A stretch of 64,000 nt of DNA from Cenococcum geophilum 1.58 (Eukaryota > Ascomycota > Dothideomycetes > Gloniales > Gloniaceae): NCBI GenBank assembly GCA_001692895.1, contig KV748176.1, forward strand, positions 1,488,001-1,552,000, read 5' to 3'. Within the stretch, counting starts at the first letter, position 1. The number at the start of each line of letters is the position of its first letter. Below are positions 1-10,500 of this stretch, piece by piece. Made by a program: the position numbers and the translations under genes. Under the pieces are notes generated by a model, which was not told the DNA's origin, ran no database searches, and was given only the letters and a program-made list of their open reading frames with translations.

Positions 1-1041
1 AGTTAGGTTAAAAAAGTACTTTTTTAATAAAACTTAATAATAATAATATTATTATTAATAAGGCCATTATATAGCTAGATTTTATATATATCTATATTTA
101 TAATATAAATAAGCTGTTTAATATATAGCTAACCGGCTAATATATATAGTTAGCTTGTATATAGTTCTAGAAAAAAATTTATAGATTTTTTTAAAAATGC
201 TTATAACTTAATCACTATAATAGCAGTTAATATAAAAATTTTAATATAGCTTATTATATAAATGGTAAAAGCATTTATAAAATAAAGAAGCTTACTTTTT
301 ATCCATACTAAAAAAATTCAATTTTTATATTAGATATAATAATAAGCTTAATTATAATTTTTATACTTAATTTTACTTATAGTAAAGTATTTTATGGCTT
401 TAATTTATTATATAAAAACTTTATTTATAATATAAATATATATATTTTAACTAACGTATTTTATCACCAAGTGTCCGACATCACCGAGTGTCCGACGTCA
501 AAATGCACCAAATCTGGGAAATTTTACTTTAATATCTTGACAACCACTTAATAATAAATTCTAATAATTATATTTAGACTTTCATATACACTTTACAGCT
601 TCTATTAAAGTTGCATGGTACCTAGTTAAGCAGCCCCTAAGATATAAAAATGGCCTTATTTAGCCCCGAATTTAATATCTTAGGGGCTGTTTAACTAGGT
701 ACTATGCGACTTTAATAGAAGCTGTAAGTGTATATAAAGTCTAAATATAAATTATTAGAATTTATTATTAAGTGGTTGTCAAGATATTAAAGTATGAATT
801 TCCTAGATTTTGGTGCATTTTGACGTCGGACACTTGGTGATGTCGGACACTCGGTGATGGAATACGTTATATTAATTTTAATATAATTTACTTAATATAT
901 AATTTATAAACTATATAAGTATTAAAAAACACTTATTTATATAATAAACACAAATATATATAAAATCTTGCTATATAATAGCCTTATTAATAATAATAAT
1001 AATTATATTAGTCTTAAAAAAGTACTTTTTTAACCTAATTT
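1..1041. mobile_element. Foldback (long inverted repeat) element, about 1.04 kb
   Basis: The first and last ~100 bases are inverted copies of each other: the left end carries TTAGGTTAAAAAAGTACTTT and the right end its complement, followed on both sides by a (TAA)n run, an AAGGC block and a GATTTTATATATAT block. A second, longer pair of inverted arms (about 463-640 and 681-858) is centred near 660. It includes two GTGTCCGAC motifs and a GACGTCAAAATGCACCA block in each arm. The left outer arm is about 280 bp longer than the right, so the structure is an imperfect palindrome. No coding capacity is seen. It could be a Foldback-type element or two head-to-head MITEs; family knowledge does not decide between these. 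Confidence 0.75.
629..690. repeat. Central inverted repeat of the foldback element
   Basis: CAGCCCCTAAGATAT at the left and ATATCTTAGGGGCTG at the right form 15-bp inverted arms around a ~30-bp loop at the symmetry centre of the 1-1041 element. A related TTAGGGGCTG motif recurs at about 3190, which suggests a once-dispersed terminal sequence. Confidence 0.6.
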
Positions 1042-1189
1042 TAAGTATATATATTTTATAATATTTTATAATATTTTTATATAAAATTATTATTTTAGTA
1101 TTTAATAAGCTATATTTAAAATTTTATAAAATTCTATTAAAAGGTTATTAAGTTATAGGTGGTATAAAAAGGTATATTTGGGCAAATTT
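1042..1189. other. AT-rich spacer
   Basis: This is TA-rich sequence between the foldback element and the GC island. No coding pattern, repeat or RNA gene is visible. Confidence 0.5.
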
Positions 1190-1470
1190 TGGTGAGGAAA
1201 GACCGTGCATTGAGTGGGAACGTGCACGGAGTGGGGAGAACTCCTAGGGTTCTGGGGTGAACCATGGGTTCCTTCGACGCCAACTACCGGTATAGCAACG
1301 TGTACGGTGCCGGGTTTCCGCCTTTTTTTCGTTTGGTATAGTGGTCATCATTACGTTAAACCCCTAATCAGCTGCGGCTAAACCGCGGCTCCAGGCCAGG
1401 CCACGATCGTCAATACAAGCTCTCTTTCGCGCAAAAGATTGCAGTGCAGTAGCCCCTTTGTATTCACTTT
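1190..1470 (+). other. GC island with tRNA-like A-box (possible SINE head or tRNA fragment)
   Basis: This short tract keeps normal CpA and TpG levels, unlike its surroundings. At 1333-1355 the bases TTTGGTATAGTGGTCATCAT resemble the D-arm and pol III A-box of a tRNA such as Asp or Glu. The downstream anticodon arm cannot be folded convincingly and the only B-box-like stretch (about 1388) is weak. Upstream, 1203-1229 contains a perfect 7-bp hairpin (CCGTGCA/TGCACGG) that overlaps a short direct repeat (GTGCAttGAGTGGG, GTGCAcgGAGTGGG). A pol III-derived SINE or a degenerate tRNA fragment are both possible; neither is proved. Confidence 0.3.
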
Positions 1471-1641
1471 ATAGTAACAGGACCTTACTTATTTATCTAT
1501 TTAGAAAATATATAATAAGAGTTAGGTCACGCGGCGCGACAATATCTAACAAAAATCAATTTCCTCCAATATAACTTCAGCTTTATATATCCTTAATTCC
1601 TTATAAGATTTGGCCTATAAAAAAGACAAGACATAGGTTTA

Positions 1642-3106
1642 CTACCCATGCTCTTCTAGCCGCTTAATAACACTATTATATCCTCTATTTCTAGCACGCT
1701 CTAATAGCGTTTTTCCTCCGGCATTATATTTAATCTAGGCACCGTACTTTAATAATAGATTAACAACTTTCTTATGCCCAATTTCTGCCGCGCGTAACAG
1801 TGGGGTCTAACAATTATTTAGACAGGGTGTTTAATTGGCAGTAGTATTACTTACACGCTATAATAACCAAAGAGACACGGATCAGCTATTAACTTAATAG
1901 ACTTACTAAGATCGGGTTTACTTACAAGCTATAATATCTAAAAAGATATAGATTAGCTATTATTTTTATAAATACTTAATTCTAACTCACTTACTATAGG
2001 TACGTAATTATAGTTCACCTTTACATTCTTTTAGAGTAGATAATCTATAACAATTTTAGATCTACTTTTAACTACTCTAGCTAACGGTGTACCACCACCT
2101 AAATCTTTAATGTTAATTTAGCATCGTTTTTAAGCAGATAATCTATAACTACTTTATGCCCCTTTATAGCTGCGCAGTGTAGCGCCGTTATATTTATAAC
2201 ATCTTCGGCGTTAATAGATACTCCTATCTCTAATAGAGACTGCGTTATATCTTAGTGGCCTTTCTAGGCCTCTAAGTACAATAGCGTAATTCCTTTATTA
2301 TCTGGCTCGTTAATATTTTGCTTATCTATAAGTAGTTTTACCGCCTCTTTATAATTATCCTTAATGGTATTTATTTTAAGGAATACTAAAGTTACCGTAT
2401 ACCGCTTCCTCTCGGCCGCTAGATATAAAGACGTGTGTCCCTTATTATCTTATACGGCAATATTAGCATATCTATTTACTAATAATTTTACTACTATTTT
2501 ATCCCCCTTTATAGCCGCCTAGTACAATGCTATACGTCCCTTTTTATCCGGCTCGTCAATAGCAGCACCCTCTACTAGTAGCTTTACCACGTTTTCGCAC
2601 CCCCTCTATACTACTATAGAGAGTGGGGGCATGTTTCTAATACTAACTTTAGCATTATTTTTTAGTAGCATCTTTACCGTTTCTATGTCGCTATTTATCG
2701 CAGCCTACTATAGCGCCGTCCTTCTATATTTATCCGTCCGGTTAACTTTAGTACTTTTCTCTAGTAATAGATTTACTACTTTCCTATATCTATTTATTAC
2801 GGCATATTTCAACGCTATCCTATTATTAATATCCGTCACATTAACGTTAGTGCCATTCTTAAATAGCGCTTTAACTACTGTGTTTTATCCCTTCCTTGCG
2901 GCCTAGTATAAAGCTATTATTTTATTATTATCCTACTCATTAACCTATGCGTCCCTAGAAAGCAACTCTCGGACTAATTCCTTATTTATATTCCCTACCG
3001 CCTAGTATAATTCCGTTCTTCCGTCCTTATTCTTTATAACACTATTAGGCTTCTCCGCCGCTTTAAGTGTCTTTTAACTCCTTAGTTAGCTAAACCAGCT
3101 CGGCAT
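1642..3106 (-). pseudogene. Ankyrin-repeat protein, RIP-inactivated
   Basis: The complement strand encodes a series of ankyrin repeats, which are helix-turn-helix protein-binding modules. The clearest is at about 2100-2200 (TALHCAAIKGHKVVIDYLL), with others near 2640-2760 (V-N-R-T-D-x-x-x-R-T-A-L then V-K-M-L-L-K) and at the C-terminus near 1700-1810 (TPLLRAAEIGHKKVVNLLL). A plausible start is the ATG at 3104-3106 (MPSWFS). The last repeat ends at a TAG at 1642-1644 after EEHG. The span is 1465 nt, and the N- and C-terminal repeats lie in different frames, so at least one indel sits between about 1850 and 2630. Many in-frame TAG and TAA codons sit where CAG, CAA or TGG are expected. No other domain is visible, so the partner or pathway is unknown. 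Confidence 0.8.
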
Positions 3107-4199
3107 ATTGGTTAAATAGGTAATTATAGCTATATTAAGTTTATATATGCAAATAAGTCGTGCCGGAGTAAACGCGAATATCTAACATTAGGGGCTGCGT
3201 TGTTAGATACTTCTTATAAGTGGCCCTCTTTAAAGGTGGTTAGTAGGTATTACGTAATAACGACAATCTTGTATACGGCGCGGTCCCTTTAGTTCTAGCT
3301 ATATACGTAGGTTATACTTAAGTAAACTTATATTATCCAATAATTTAATAATATACTTTATAGAACAGGGATCCAAGCTAATAGAGGGGAAAGGTAGGCC
3401 GTTTTTACTAATGCTTAGCCGTAGGGTGTACCGCATTTAACAACGTGCAGCAGAGAACTCCCGCCCGCGACTTGGCCTCTCCCACCTTAGCTACGTACGC
3501 GGCCCCGTAGATTACACTTTATTTAGTAATGCGTTTATCGCGTAGAGATCTATAATAGAGGGCAAATATTAGTTTTTATTAGAGCTTTACTATATTTAGT
3601 AATATATAGTAGAGAAACCCTTCTATCTATCTATAACCCACTTTTTCATAAAGATTAAGCCTATCACTATTAAGACCGGAAAGAACAAAATCTAAAAATA
3701 TTACTCTTAGGATTTACTTTTAACGCTAGCTAACTAACTTCTAATCAATAATTTAGTCGGTATATATCTCTTAAAATCTTAAGAATAGACGTAACGAGAT
3801 TACTAATACTATATTACGCTATTTTCCTTACGACGTTATACCTTCTTATAGCGTACGTGGCAGAGAGGTCCGAGTCTTCTAAAGATAGTAAACCAGCTTT
3901 TATTAGTTAGCAGCCTAATCTAAACCGCTGTGGAACACTTAGTATTATTAAGAATTGTATTTTTGTTATTCTAGCCTATATATAGAGTATTTAGCACCTT
4001 AATCTTCTGGGTTATAAAGAGAGCTAGTAGAAGAAACTATTTTACAAGTATAAATAGATAGTAGTAACGATATTTTTTCCCAAATTCATTTTGGCCTATA
4101 CTATCTTTAAGTTTTCCACAGCTATTACCTTAATAAAGAAATTAGCAATTAATAGTGTATACGTAATCTATCCCTAGTAGTTCTACTCTAAACCTAAAA
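3107..4199. other. Mostly unassigned; hairpin at 3179-3209
   Basis: No protein family is recognised up to about 4200, although the N-terminal part of the membrane-protein relic probably lies in its right half. The bases at 3179-3209 form a hairpin with 8-bp arms (TATCTAAC/GTTAGATA) around TTAGGGGCTGCG. The loop resembles the centre of the 1-1041 foldback element. A short GC-richer tract at 3430-3520 keeps CpG-rich sequence without a clear reading frame. Confidence 0.4.
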
Positions 4200-4830
4200 G
4201 GTTAAAGAAAGCAAGAGATTTTTGCTAAACGCTAACGCACTTATATTATGTGAATATAGGTAGCTTTTACTTTAGTAAGAGGGAAGAGAGGGAAGAGAAG
4301 TATTTTTTAACTTTAGATCATATTATATGCTACTAGGATTAGATTAAAAAACCTCTCCTATTAAAAGATAAAATCAAAGATAAGAGTAAAGCGGACCTTT
4401 TTATAAAGGCTGTTACTCTTATATAGATCTTATCTTTATTACGCTTAATTATCGTCTAATAGATTTAAAACCTCGCTGTCTCTTAGCTTTTATAATATAT
4501 GGCGTCTTAACTTATACCTTCTGCTAGTATAAGCTATAAGGTATAGAAGCGGCTACGGAAATGCTATCTATAGGGGGGGATATATAGTAAAAGGATGATT
4601 ATATATAGAAAATACTTAATATATAGTAGTAAGATAATACATTTAATAGTTTCTAGCACATTTTAATTAATTCTATGCGGTATTTAGGTCGAAACTGTTT
4701 ACGTATTTAAAATAATAACTTCCCCTAGGCAGCGCGTTAGGGAACGTACCGCATTCTCTTTTTACTAGCGGTAATTACTATAACTTTTAGAGGAATATAT
4801 ATAATTACTTAGAATTTTAAGTTTCTTACC
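4200..4830 (+). pseudogene. Fungal multi-pass membrane protein relic (WWxKPLDV-type family, uncharacterised)
   Basis: Reading the plus strand from about 4200 gives T-L-T-H-x-Y-Y-V-N-I-G-S-F. This matches the conserved WTLTHxFYVxMGGF block of a large family of uncharacterised ascomycete membrane proteins. About 60 codons later comes KIKDKSKADLFIKAVTLI, the I-x-DKSKAD-x-x-x-K-A-x-x-L-x-Q motif that precedes the transmembrane half of this family. After a frame change near 4660, NSMRYLGRNCLRI followed by N-F-P and a hydrophobic stretch fits the family's GAIHCxAW-x-FPT segment. The N-terminal half should lie at about 3500-4200 but is too decayed to place. The function of the family is not known. 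The assignment rests on remembered motifs, not on a search. Confidence 0.55.
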
Positions 4831-4835
4831 CCTAT

Positions 4836-7066
4836 CCCTTGCAACGTCAAAATGGGTCCTTAGGGTATCGATAAGAACCAACCAATTAGATTAGCAGAAT
4901 TTGGTGCCCGTGCTCAGAAATACAAGGCTGGTGATATTTGTAATATACTATATAAAATTAATATAGGCTTAATCTCTGGAATTAAGTCGCTTAATATGAG
5001 GCCTCCGGCAGTCGTCCTTCCTGCAGAACGGTATTTTACATATACTGCAGCCAAAATGAGTCCTTGGAGGACGCGCACGCCTCTCCCATTCCTTACTATC
5101 GCGAGGCTTCCTTGTAGTATTAGGTAAAAGCTCTGATAGAGCCTTTTAACGCTTAATATACTGCTCCTGAGTACGCCTACCAGCCTCTATACAAGCTAAG
5201 CAATGAACCTCCATTGGAAACAGCTTGATTAGCTAATGCTGCGCCGTAGGGACCCATATTATATCATCTATGGAACGTTAAGGTGGGTGTTTAAATATAT
5301 AATTCTTTTGCTTTTAGATTAAGCGTTCGAATAAGGCTTTACGGAGGTTAATTTGAAATTGCTTGTAGCTATTCTTACAACATTTGTATCGATCGGTAGG
5401 TTGGTAGGAAGACAGTAGGAAGCAATTGACGATTACTATATTAAGAAGGAAGTGCTATAGAGGCTTCTAAGTTTGCCTATAGATCCTCTATGTTATAAAA
5501 TATAAGCGTAATTAATCCGCAATATCCACGCCGCATATATAATGATTGTACTAAAATATAAAGGTAGGAATAGGTAGTAGCTTCTTAAAATTATTGCCAA
5601 AGACCTTCCGAGTCTGTCTGGCGCCGCTAGCAGTAAGGGGAGGACGTTTCTGTATAGTAATTCTAGTTTGGTGACCTGGTAATATATAACGTTATCAGAT
5701 TTTAAGCCTTAAAGTTGAATTAGAGAACTTACCGTCATTAATAGTACTTATAAAAAGCATAATATTGGCATTTTTTTAAGTAAACTTTATTACCTGGCCG
5801 TCCTTAGAGACCTCTGCATACAATTCTCCCCACGGTATTTAAGCCGCATAAGTTAATTTGAGCTCTACAAGCGTTTGGTTAATTTGCTCGGCCAAAACCT
5901 TCTTCTTCTTCTTCTTTCCTTTTATAGTTGTAGCCACCTTAATATTGCCTTTAAGGTCCCCCTATTCCTCACGTTGTGTTTTAGTTATTTAAACGGTTCC
6001 TGCGGCTCTAATACTAAGGCCTCGTAATCGTGTAAGAAGCTTAACGCTTATAAATAGATTATCAAGCCAAACAACATGCTTTTTAGGAGGGTAGAGGCGT
6101 TCTCCTGTTTTAGCGTCTTTTTAGAGGAGTAAGTTAAGCACTACTGCCTGTGTCTTTGAAAAGCCTTTATTAGTAAAAGACTTATCTAAATTAACTGGGC
6201 CCTTCTTATCGCCTTTAGCGTACTATATAAAGTCTAGTATATAGCCCTTATTTGCTAACACCTATATTTTAAAGCCTTCGGGTGTAGGTTTAGATGGAAT
6301 ATTAATAATTTTAGGCGCATGGCCCATAAAGCGTTAAATCGTCTTATTAACGGCAAGGTGAGTTCTAGGCGTATAGAGCTTCCTATAAGTAAGCCGGATA
6401 TACTTAGCAAGCTTATTAATTTAGTTAAATATAGTTTTAGGTGTTTTATCGGAGTTCGGCCATAGTGGTAAGGCTTAAAAGTAACGATTAAGCTACTAAA
6501 ATCGAATAACTCCTATGTATTGTTTGACAATATACTTAGTACTATGCGTGTTTAAATCCTTTTAGTAGTCTTTAATGGCTAATTCTATGGTAAGTCCTAT
6601 ATAAATAAGCACCCTAAAGTACGCGTACAGCTCCTGCCTGCATATTGGTTGCCATACGCGTAAGTTCTCCTTTTCCTTATCTGGAGGATAGAGCTCCGTG
6701 TACTTATTTGTCTATTTTACAAGATTATCTACAATCCCATCCGTAAAGAAGAGACTAAATATCCTAAAAGGATCGTGTATATCAACGTTTGGAGGTAGGT
6801 TTAGTAAACCATAGTGGTCCCAATCGTCAATATGGAGAGGTTTGAATTTAGGTAAAGGCTAGGGCTTAGGAGGAGCTATTTTCGCAGTCTTATTTAGGGG
6901 GACGTTATATTGAGTCTTCTGAACGAGGTCTATATCGATTCTAGCACGATTAGAAGGCATGGTGGTGGTGTAATTAATAATTGAATTCTATGTAGATACA
7001 CGCGTAGATTTGAAAACGGTGTTCCCGCACGGGCCACCTACTCTGAGGACCCTGACGTTGCAAGGG
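4836..7066 (-). mobile_element. piggyBac-type DNA transposon with TIRs
   Basis: The ends are inverted copies: CCCTTGCAACGTCA at 4836-4849 and its complement at 7053-7066. Shared subterminal blocks follow (GGGTCCT, and a GGTG(G)CCCGTGC block about 60 bp in on the left and 30 bp in on the right). The 2.2-kb interior holds a piggyBac-like transposase on the minus strand. The three leading Cs fit piggyBac termini. The flanks do not show the TTAA target duplication normal for this superfamily: they read CTAT on the left and ATAG on the right, so either the TIR extends to CTATCCC or the site was altered. The interior keeps more CpA and TpG than most of the window. Confidence 0.8.
4969..6960 (-). 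pseudogene. piggyBac transposase (DDE_Tnp_1_7 type), nonsense-riddled
   Basis: From the ATG at 6958-6960 (MPSNRARIDIDL) to a TAA at 4969-4971 the frame holds 664 codons with no net indel, close to the usual ~600 residues of a piggyBac transposase. The enzyme would excise and insert the element through a DDD active site in the nucleus. The first catalytic segment reads LAVNKT where D-E-T is expected, so the first Asp is now Asn (about 6347). The second survives in HVVWLDNLF (about 6062). The third is plausible as STINDG (about 5705). The C-terminus keeps a Cys-rich zinc-binding tail (F-G-C-x-x-C-x-x-P-F-C-x-x-x-D-C, about 5020-5060). About twenty TAA/TAG codons replace Gln or Trp codons, so the copy is dead but full length. 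Confidence 0.8.
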
Positions 7067-7099
7067 ATAGAGAGAATATTATAAAAAATCGCAGTTATA

Positions 7100-7640
7100 G
7101 TATTAGTCGGTCTCCCTCTAATTACTCTCTTAGGTATACCTCTTTCCTAGCTTATTAAAAGGTAGAGGAATCTATAAAACTTTAGAGATAACTTATTACG
7201 GATAATAAAAAGGTTTATTTAGAATGCTTTGGACTATACGCTAGCACTTAAAGTATATAAAGACTTAGAGAATATCCGTAATAATTTAGAATTAGGAAGT
7301 AGTAGTTATAGCCTAAAACCAAAGAGGAAACGTTATAAGACTATTTTTAACTTAGAAGAGAAATTGGACCTAAGATAAAAACTACTCGCTACTATTTAAA
7401 GAAAAGAATGTTCTAATGTCCTAGAGGAGTTCCCTAAGTAATTTAAGTTACTTCTAGGTATAATAGAAGGAAAGATTGGGTCAAAACACCTTAGGAATAC
7501 TACTACGATTGGCTTATTTCCTTAGAAACACTTTTTTCCTAAGTTGGTTAATATCTATATACTCTACGTAATAGGCATTATTTACTACTTAACGCGCCTT
7601 ATTATTATTTCTGTGTCATTTTTATATATTAGGGCGATGC
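7100..7640 (+). other. Possible coding relic, family not recognised
   Basis: One plus-strand frame reads as charged, protein-like sequence with few interruptions, including LEDIRNNLELGSS, KPKRKRYKTIFNLEEKLDLR and KHFFPKLVNIY. It lies just right of the piggyBac terminus and is outside that element. I do not recognise the family. TGA is depleted by RIP in every frame here, so a frame broken only by TAA/TAG is weak evidence on its own. Confidence 0.3.
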
Positions 7641-9819
7641 CCGATTTAGTCTATTTAATAACTTAGACTAAAATACTTCTAATAGTATAATAATAAGGTT
7701 CGTTTATAGTGAGGCCTCTTAAATTAAAATTGTTTAGAATATTATAAGCAGAAAATAATGCGCTAACTATATACCTCTTATAGTGCTATTCCCTTAGGGA
7801 GGGTTCCGGTCGTTAATATCCACTTTCCTTATAAATACGCCAATTAAACCTATAAATGCTGTTATTGCTTAAGTAGTATATATAAGTTTATAGGAAGCCT
7901 ATTAGTAATAATTAGTGGCTATTAAAATTAAGGTATACAACACTGCCATTAAATTATCTTTAATTAATATTCTATCGCGACACTGTTATATATCTAGTGT
8001 CCGACTTTAACTTGAATTTAGCTACGTAAATATAACTAGCACGTATAACAATTGGCTTAGTATCTGTAGCTCCTAGTATAACCACAGATACGCGGAGAAT
8101 AACTTAGTTATATTAGTACCTACTATATACTAATAGTCTCCTAACTTACTATAATCCGGTAGCCTAGGATTATTAGAATCTTATTCTTCTTAAAGGCAAA
8201 CTTAGTAACAAATTCTTCGCTAATAAATTCTCCGCTAATCGGCCTATACTATCTAAGCTGCTATTAGAGCCATTCCGAGTCTCGCTTAAGGTGTTGGAGT
8301 AGTTAATTATTAGCCACTATAAAGACTAACGCAATATTAACTATAAGCTTGCTAAGCGCTATACCGCTACTAATTTAGTGCGATATACCCATAAACATAA
8401 ACCCATATATTAGTAGTCTAATTAATTGACGTTCTTTTAAGGTGTATTGTTAGGTAATATCTAAATAGATAAGCGCCTATATAGGTTAGCTAAGCGTAGG
8501 GACAAGTATAAAATAACTATTACGCGCTCTTAATGATAATCCTACCTAAGCTATATACAATAAAGATAATCGGCCGCCTACTTGTCTGTTTTAATCTTAG
8601 CTAAGCAATAGGGATAGAATCTCTTTAATATTAATAGGAAGAGAATTTCCTAATAAGAGGTTTAAGAACTAGACGAAGTATTAAATGCTGCTTATATATA
8701 TTAAGTCTATACTAAGCGCGAACTAGCTAACTAAGGACTACTAAGGAAGTAGTTCTAAGTTCTAAATAACGCTGCGTGGTATATATAGATGAAAGGAAGC
8801 TACAAAGCCGCTAAAAGTATAAGAGTGAAAGCAATAACGGTTAGTAAGAGGGAAGTACAAAGCGGTAGGAGATAAACTGGCGGGCACTAAAGGGGAAAGG
8901 AAAGGCGCTTAGGAAAGACTAGCCTAACACGCTAACCATCTTATACTACTTAGCTTTCCTTTTTCGCCAGCAGTAACAATACGACGTTACTTTAGTGCTA
9001 TATTATAGAGTAGGCAGCGGATTCAAACATATACTTAGCTTAGACTATTTTATTACTATCTCTTACGCCAGGCACTATTCTTCTTTAGTATAAGAAATGC
9101 GGTATATGTAGGAAATATAGGCAATGGCTATAATATTGTATTAATGCGTATAGAATAAAAGACGTTTCCTTCCTATTAGATATTCTAAGGCCCGCGGTAT
9201 AAGGTAAGAATAATACTTTATTATTTATATATTCTAGTTAGTATATAGTACTTAAGTATATACGGCGGTAAGGTACTTAGGTAGGTTATAGCACGGCCTT
9301 AATATATTAGCGTATAAGCGTCCTTAGACTATAGAGTAGGTAGTAGCTCCACGGTAGTTTAGACGTCACGTTACCACCGCTAGTAGGGAGGGCGGCCGAC
9401 CCGCACTGGCTACACCCTTGTTTTATAGCGTTTCCTAAACATTAGCGCGGTTAAAGCTACAATCTACTTTATAAAGGAGATAGGACGTTTACACCTAAGC
9501 AAATAATAAGCTAATCTTAATAAGCGAATACACCTAAGGATTCCTTCTCCTACCTATACCTCCTAACCGACTATACTATCCTAGCGTATCCGGTTGAAAG
9601 CGTGTATTAATTATACTAGCTAAAATGTATATATTTATACCTAAGAGTGGGTAAAATACGTTAAAATGGCCGTGCTTATTACTTTAAAAGGTATAAATTC
9701 TGCCGTTTAATTACTAAGATTAATACGTGCTTTTAATCGGAGTTAACAAGATAGTGTATACTAGCGGCGTAAAGAAATTCTAAAGAGAATACATTAATTA
9801 GCCTAAAGAGGTAAAAAGC
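7641..9819. other. Strongly RIP-mutated sequence, unassigned
   Basis: CpA and TpG are almost absent and TpA is in great excess. A GTGTCCGAC motif at about 8000 matches the one repeated in the arms of the 1-1041 foldback element and may be a remnant end. A plus-strand frame around 9080-9360 reads CxxCGICRKYRQW-like residues, but I cannot assign it to a family. Confidence 0.5.
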
Positions 9820-10065
9820 TAACTAATAAAAGGGCGAGAAGATTTGACGAATAAGAGGGCGAGAAGATTTAATAAATAAGAGCGTGAGAAGATTTAATAA
9901 ATAAAAGCTAAGAAGATTTAACAAATAAAAGCGAAGAAGATTTAATAAATAAGAGGGCGAGAAAATTTAACAAATAAAAGGGCGAGAAGATTTAGTTAAT
10001 AAAAGGGCGAGAAGATTTAACCAATAAGGGCGAAAAAATTTAACTAATAAGAGGGCAAGACGAGC
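9820..10065 (+). repeat. Minisatellite, ~24-25-bp unit, about ten copies
   Basis: Degenerate units of the form AATAAGAGGGCGAGAAGATTT follow each other head to tail, varying slightly in length. The units are contiguous with no unique spacers. The array runs directly into the 90-bp duplication to its right. Confidence 0.8.
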
Positions 10066-10222
10066 GCAACCTAATTTTTTCTCGGGCGGTATTCAACTCC
10101 TTTTAAAACTGACGTTCCTTTAGGCAAATTTGGCTAATAAAAGGGCAAGACAAGCGCAACCTGATTTTTTCTTAGGTAGTACTAAACTCCTTTCGGAACT
10201 AACGTTCCTCTAGGTACTATTA
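10044..10222 (+). repeat. Tandem duplication, 90-bp unit, two copies
   Basis: The copies begin at 10044 and 10134. Each starts with CTAATAA(G/A)AGGGCAAGAC, then GCGCAACCT, a T run, a block ending in CTCCTTT and ACGTTCC. Most differences are transitions, as expected if RIP followed the duplication. Confidence 0.75.
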
Positions 10223-10500
10223 GCTACCTCTTCTACTCCCCTATAGAAATAAATCCCCTATAAATTCCGTTCCTATATACAGTAACTATATCTTCTACTA
10301 CCCTATAAAAACCGTACTCTATAGCTTCTATTCCTATACGGCTTTTACTCCTCTATAGGAATTAGTAGCGATAACTTCCACTCCCTTATAGAAACTAATC
10401 TTTTATAGCTTTTAGTTCCTTATAGGAACTAATACTTATATCTTCTACTCCTCTACGGGAACCAATACCCTATAGCTCCCGTTCTCCCGTTCCTAAATTC
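10223..10500 (+). repeat. Degenerate ~60-bp repeats (CTATAG/CTCC-rich)
   Basis: Four to five imperfect units each carry a TCTTCTACTCCcCTATAG-like block, then a CCCTATAGCTTCCGTTCC-like block. The array lies downstream of the AAA ATPase relic. No coding pattern is seen. Confidence 0.6.

Noticed and set aside
1013-1041. Possible telomeric or subtelomeric repeat because of the AACCTAA-like end
   Set aside because: Single occurrence within the foldback terminus; there is no TTAGGG tandem array anywhere in the window.
2631-2906. 91-codon open frame on the plus strand, hydrophobic
   Set aside because: It is the antisense of ankyrin repeats read on the minus strand; the hydrophobic composition comes from the complement of Lys/Asn-rich codons.
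9820-10065. Possible CRISPR-like array
   Set aside because: The units are contiguous with no unique spacers and vary in length; it is a minisatellite in a fungal genome.
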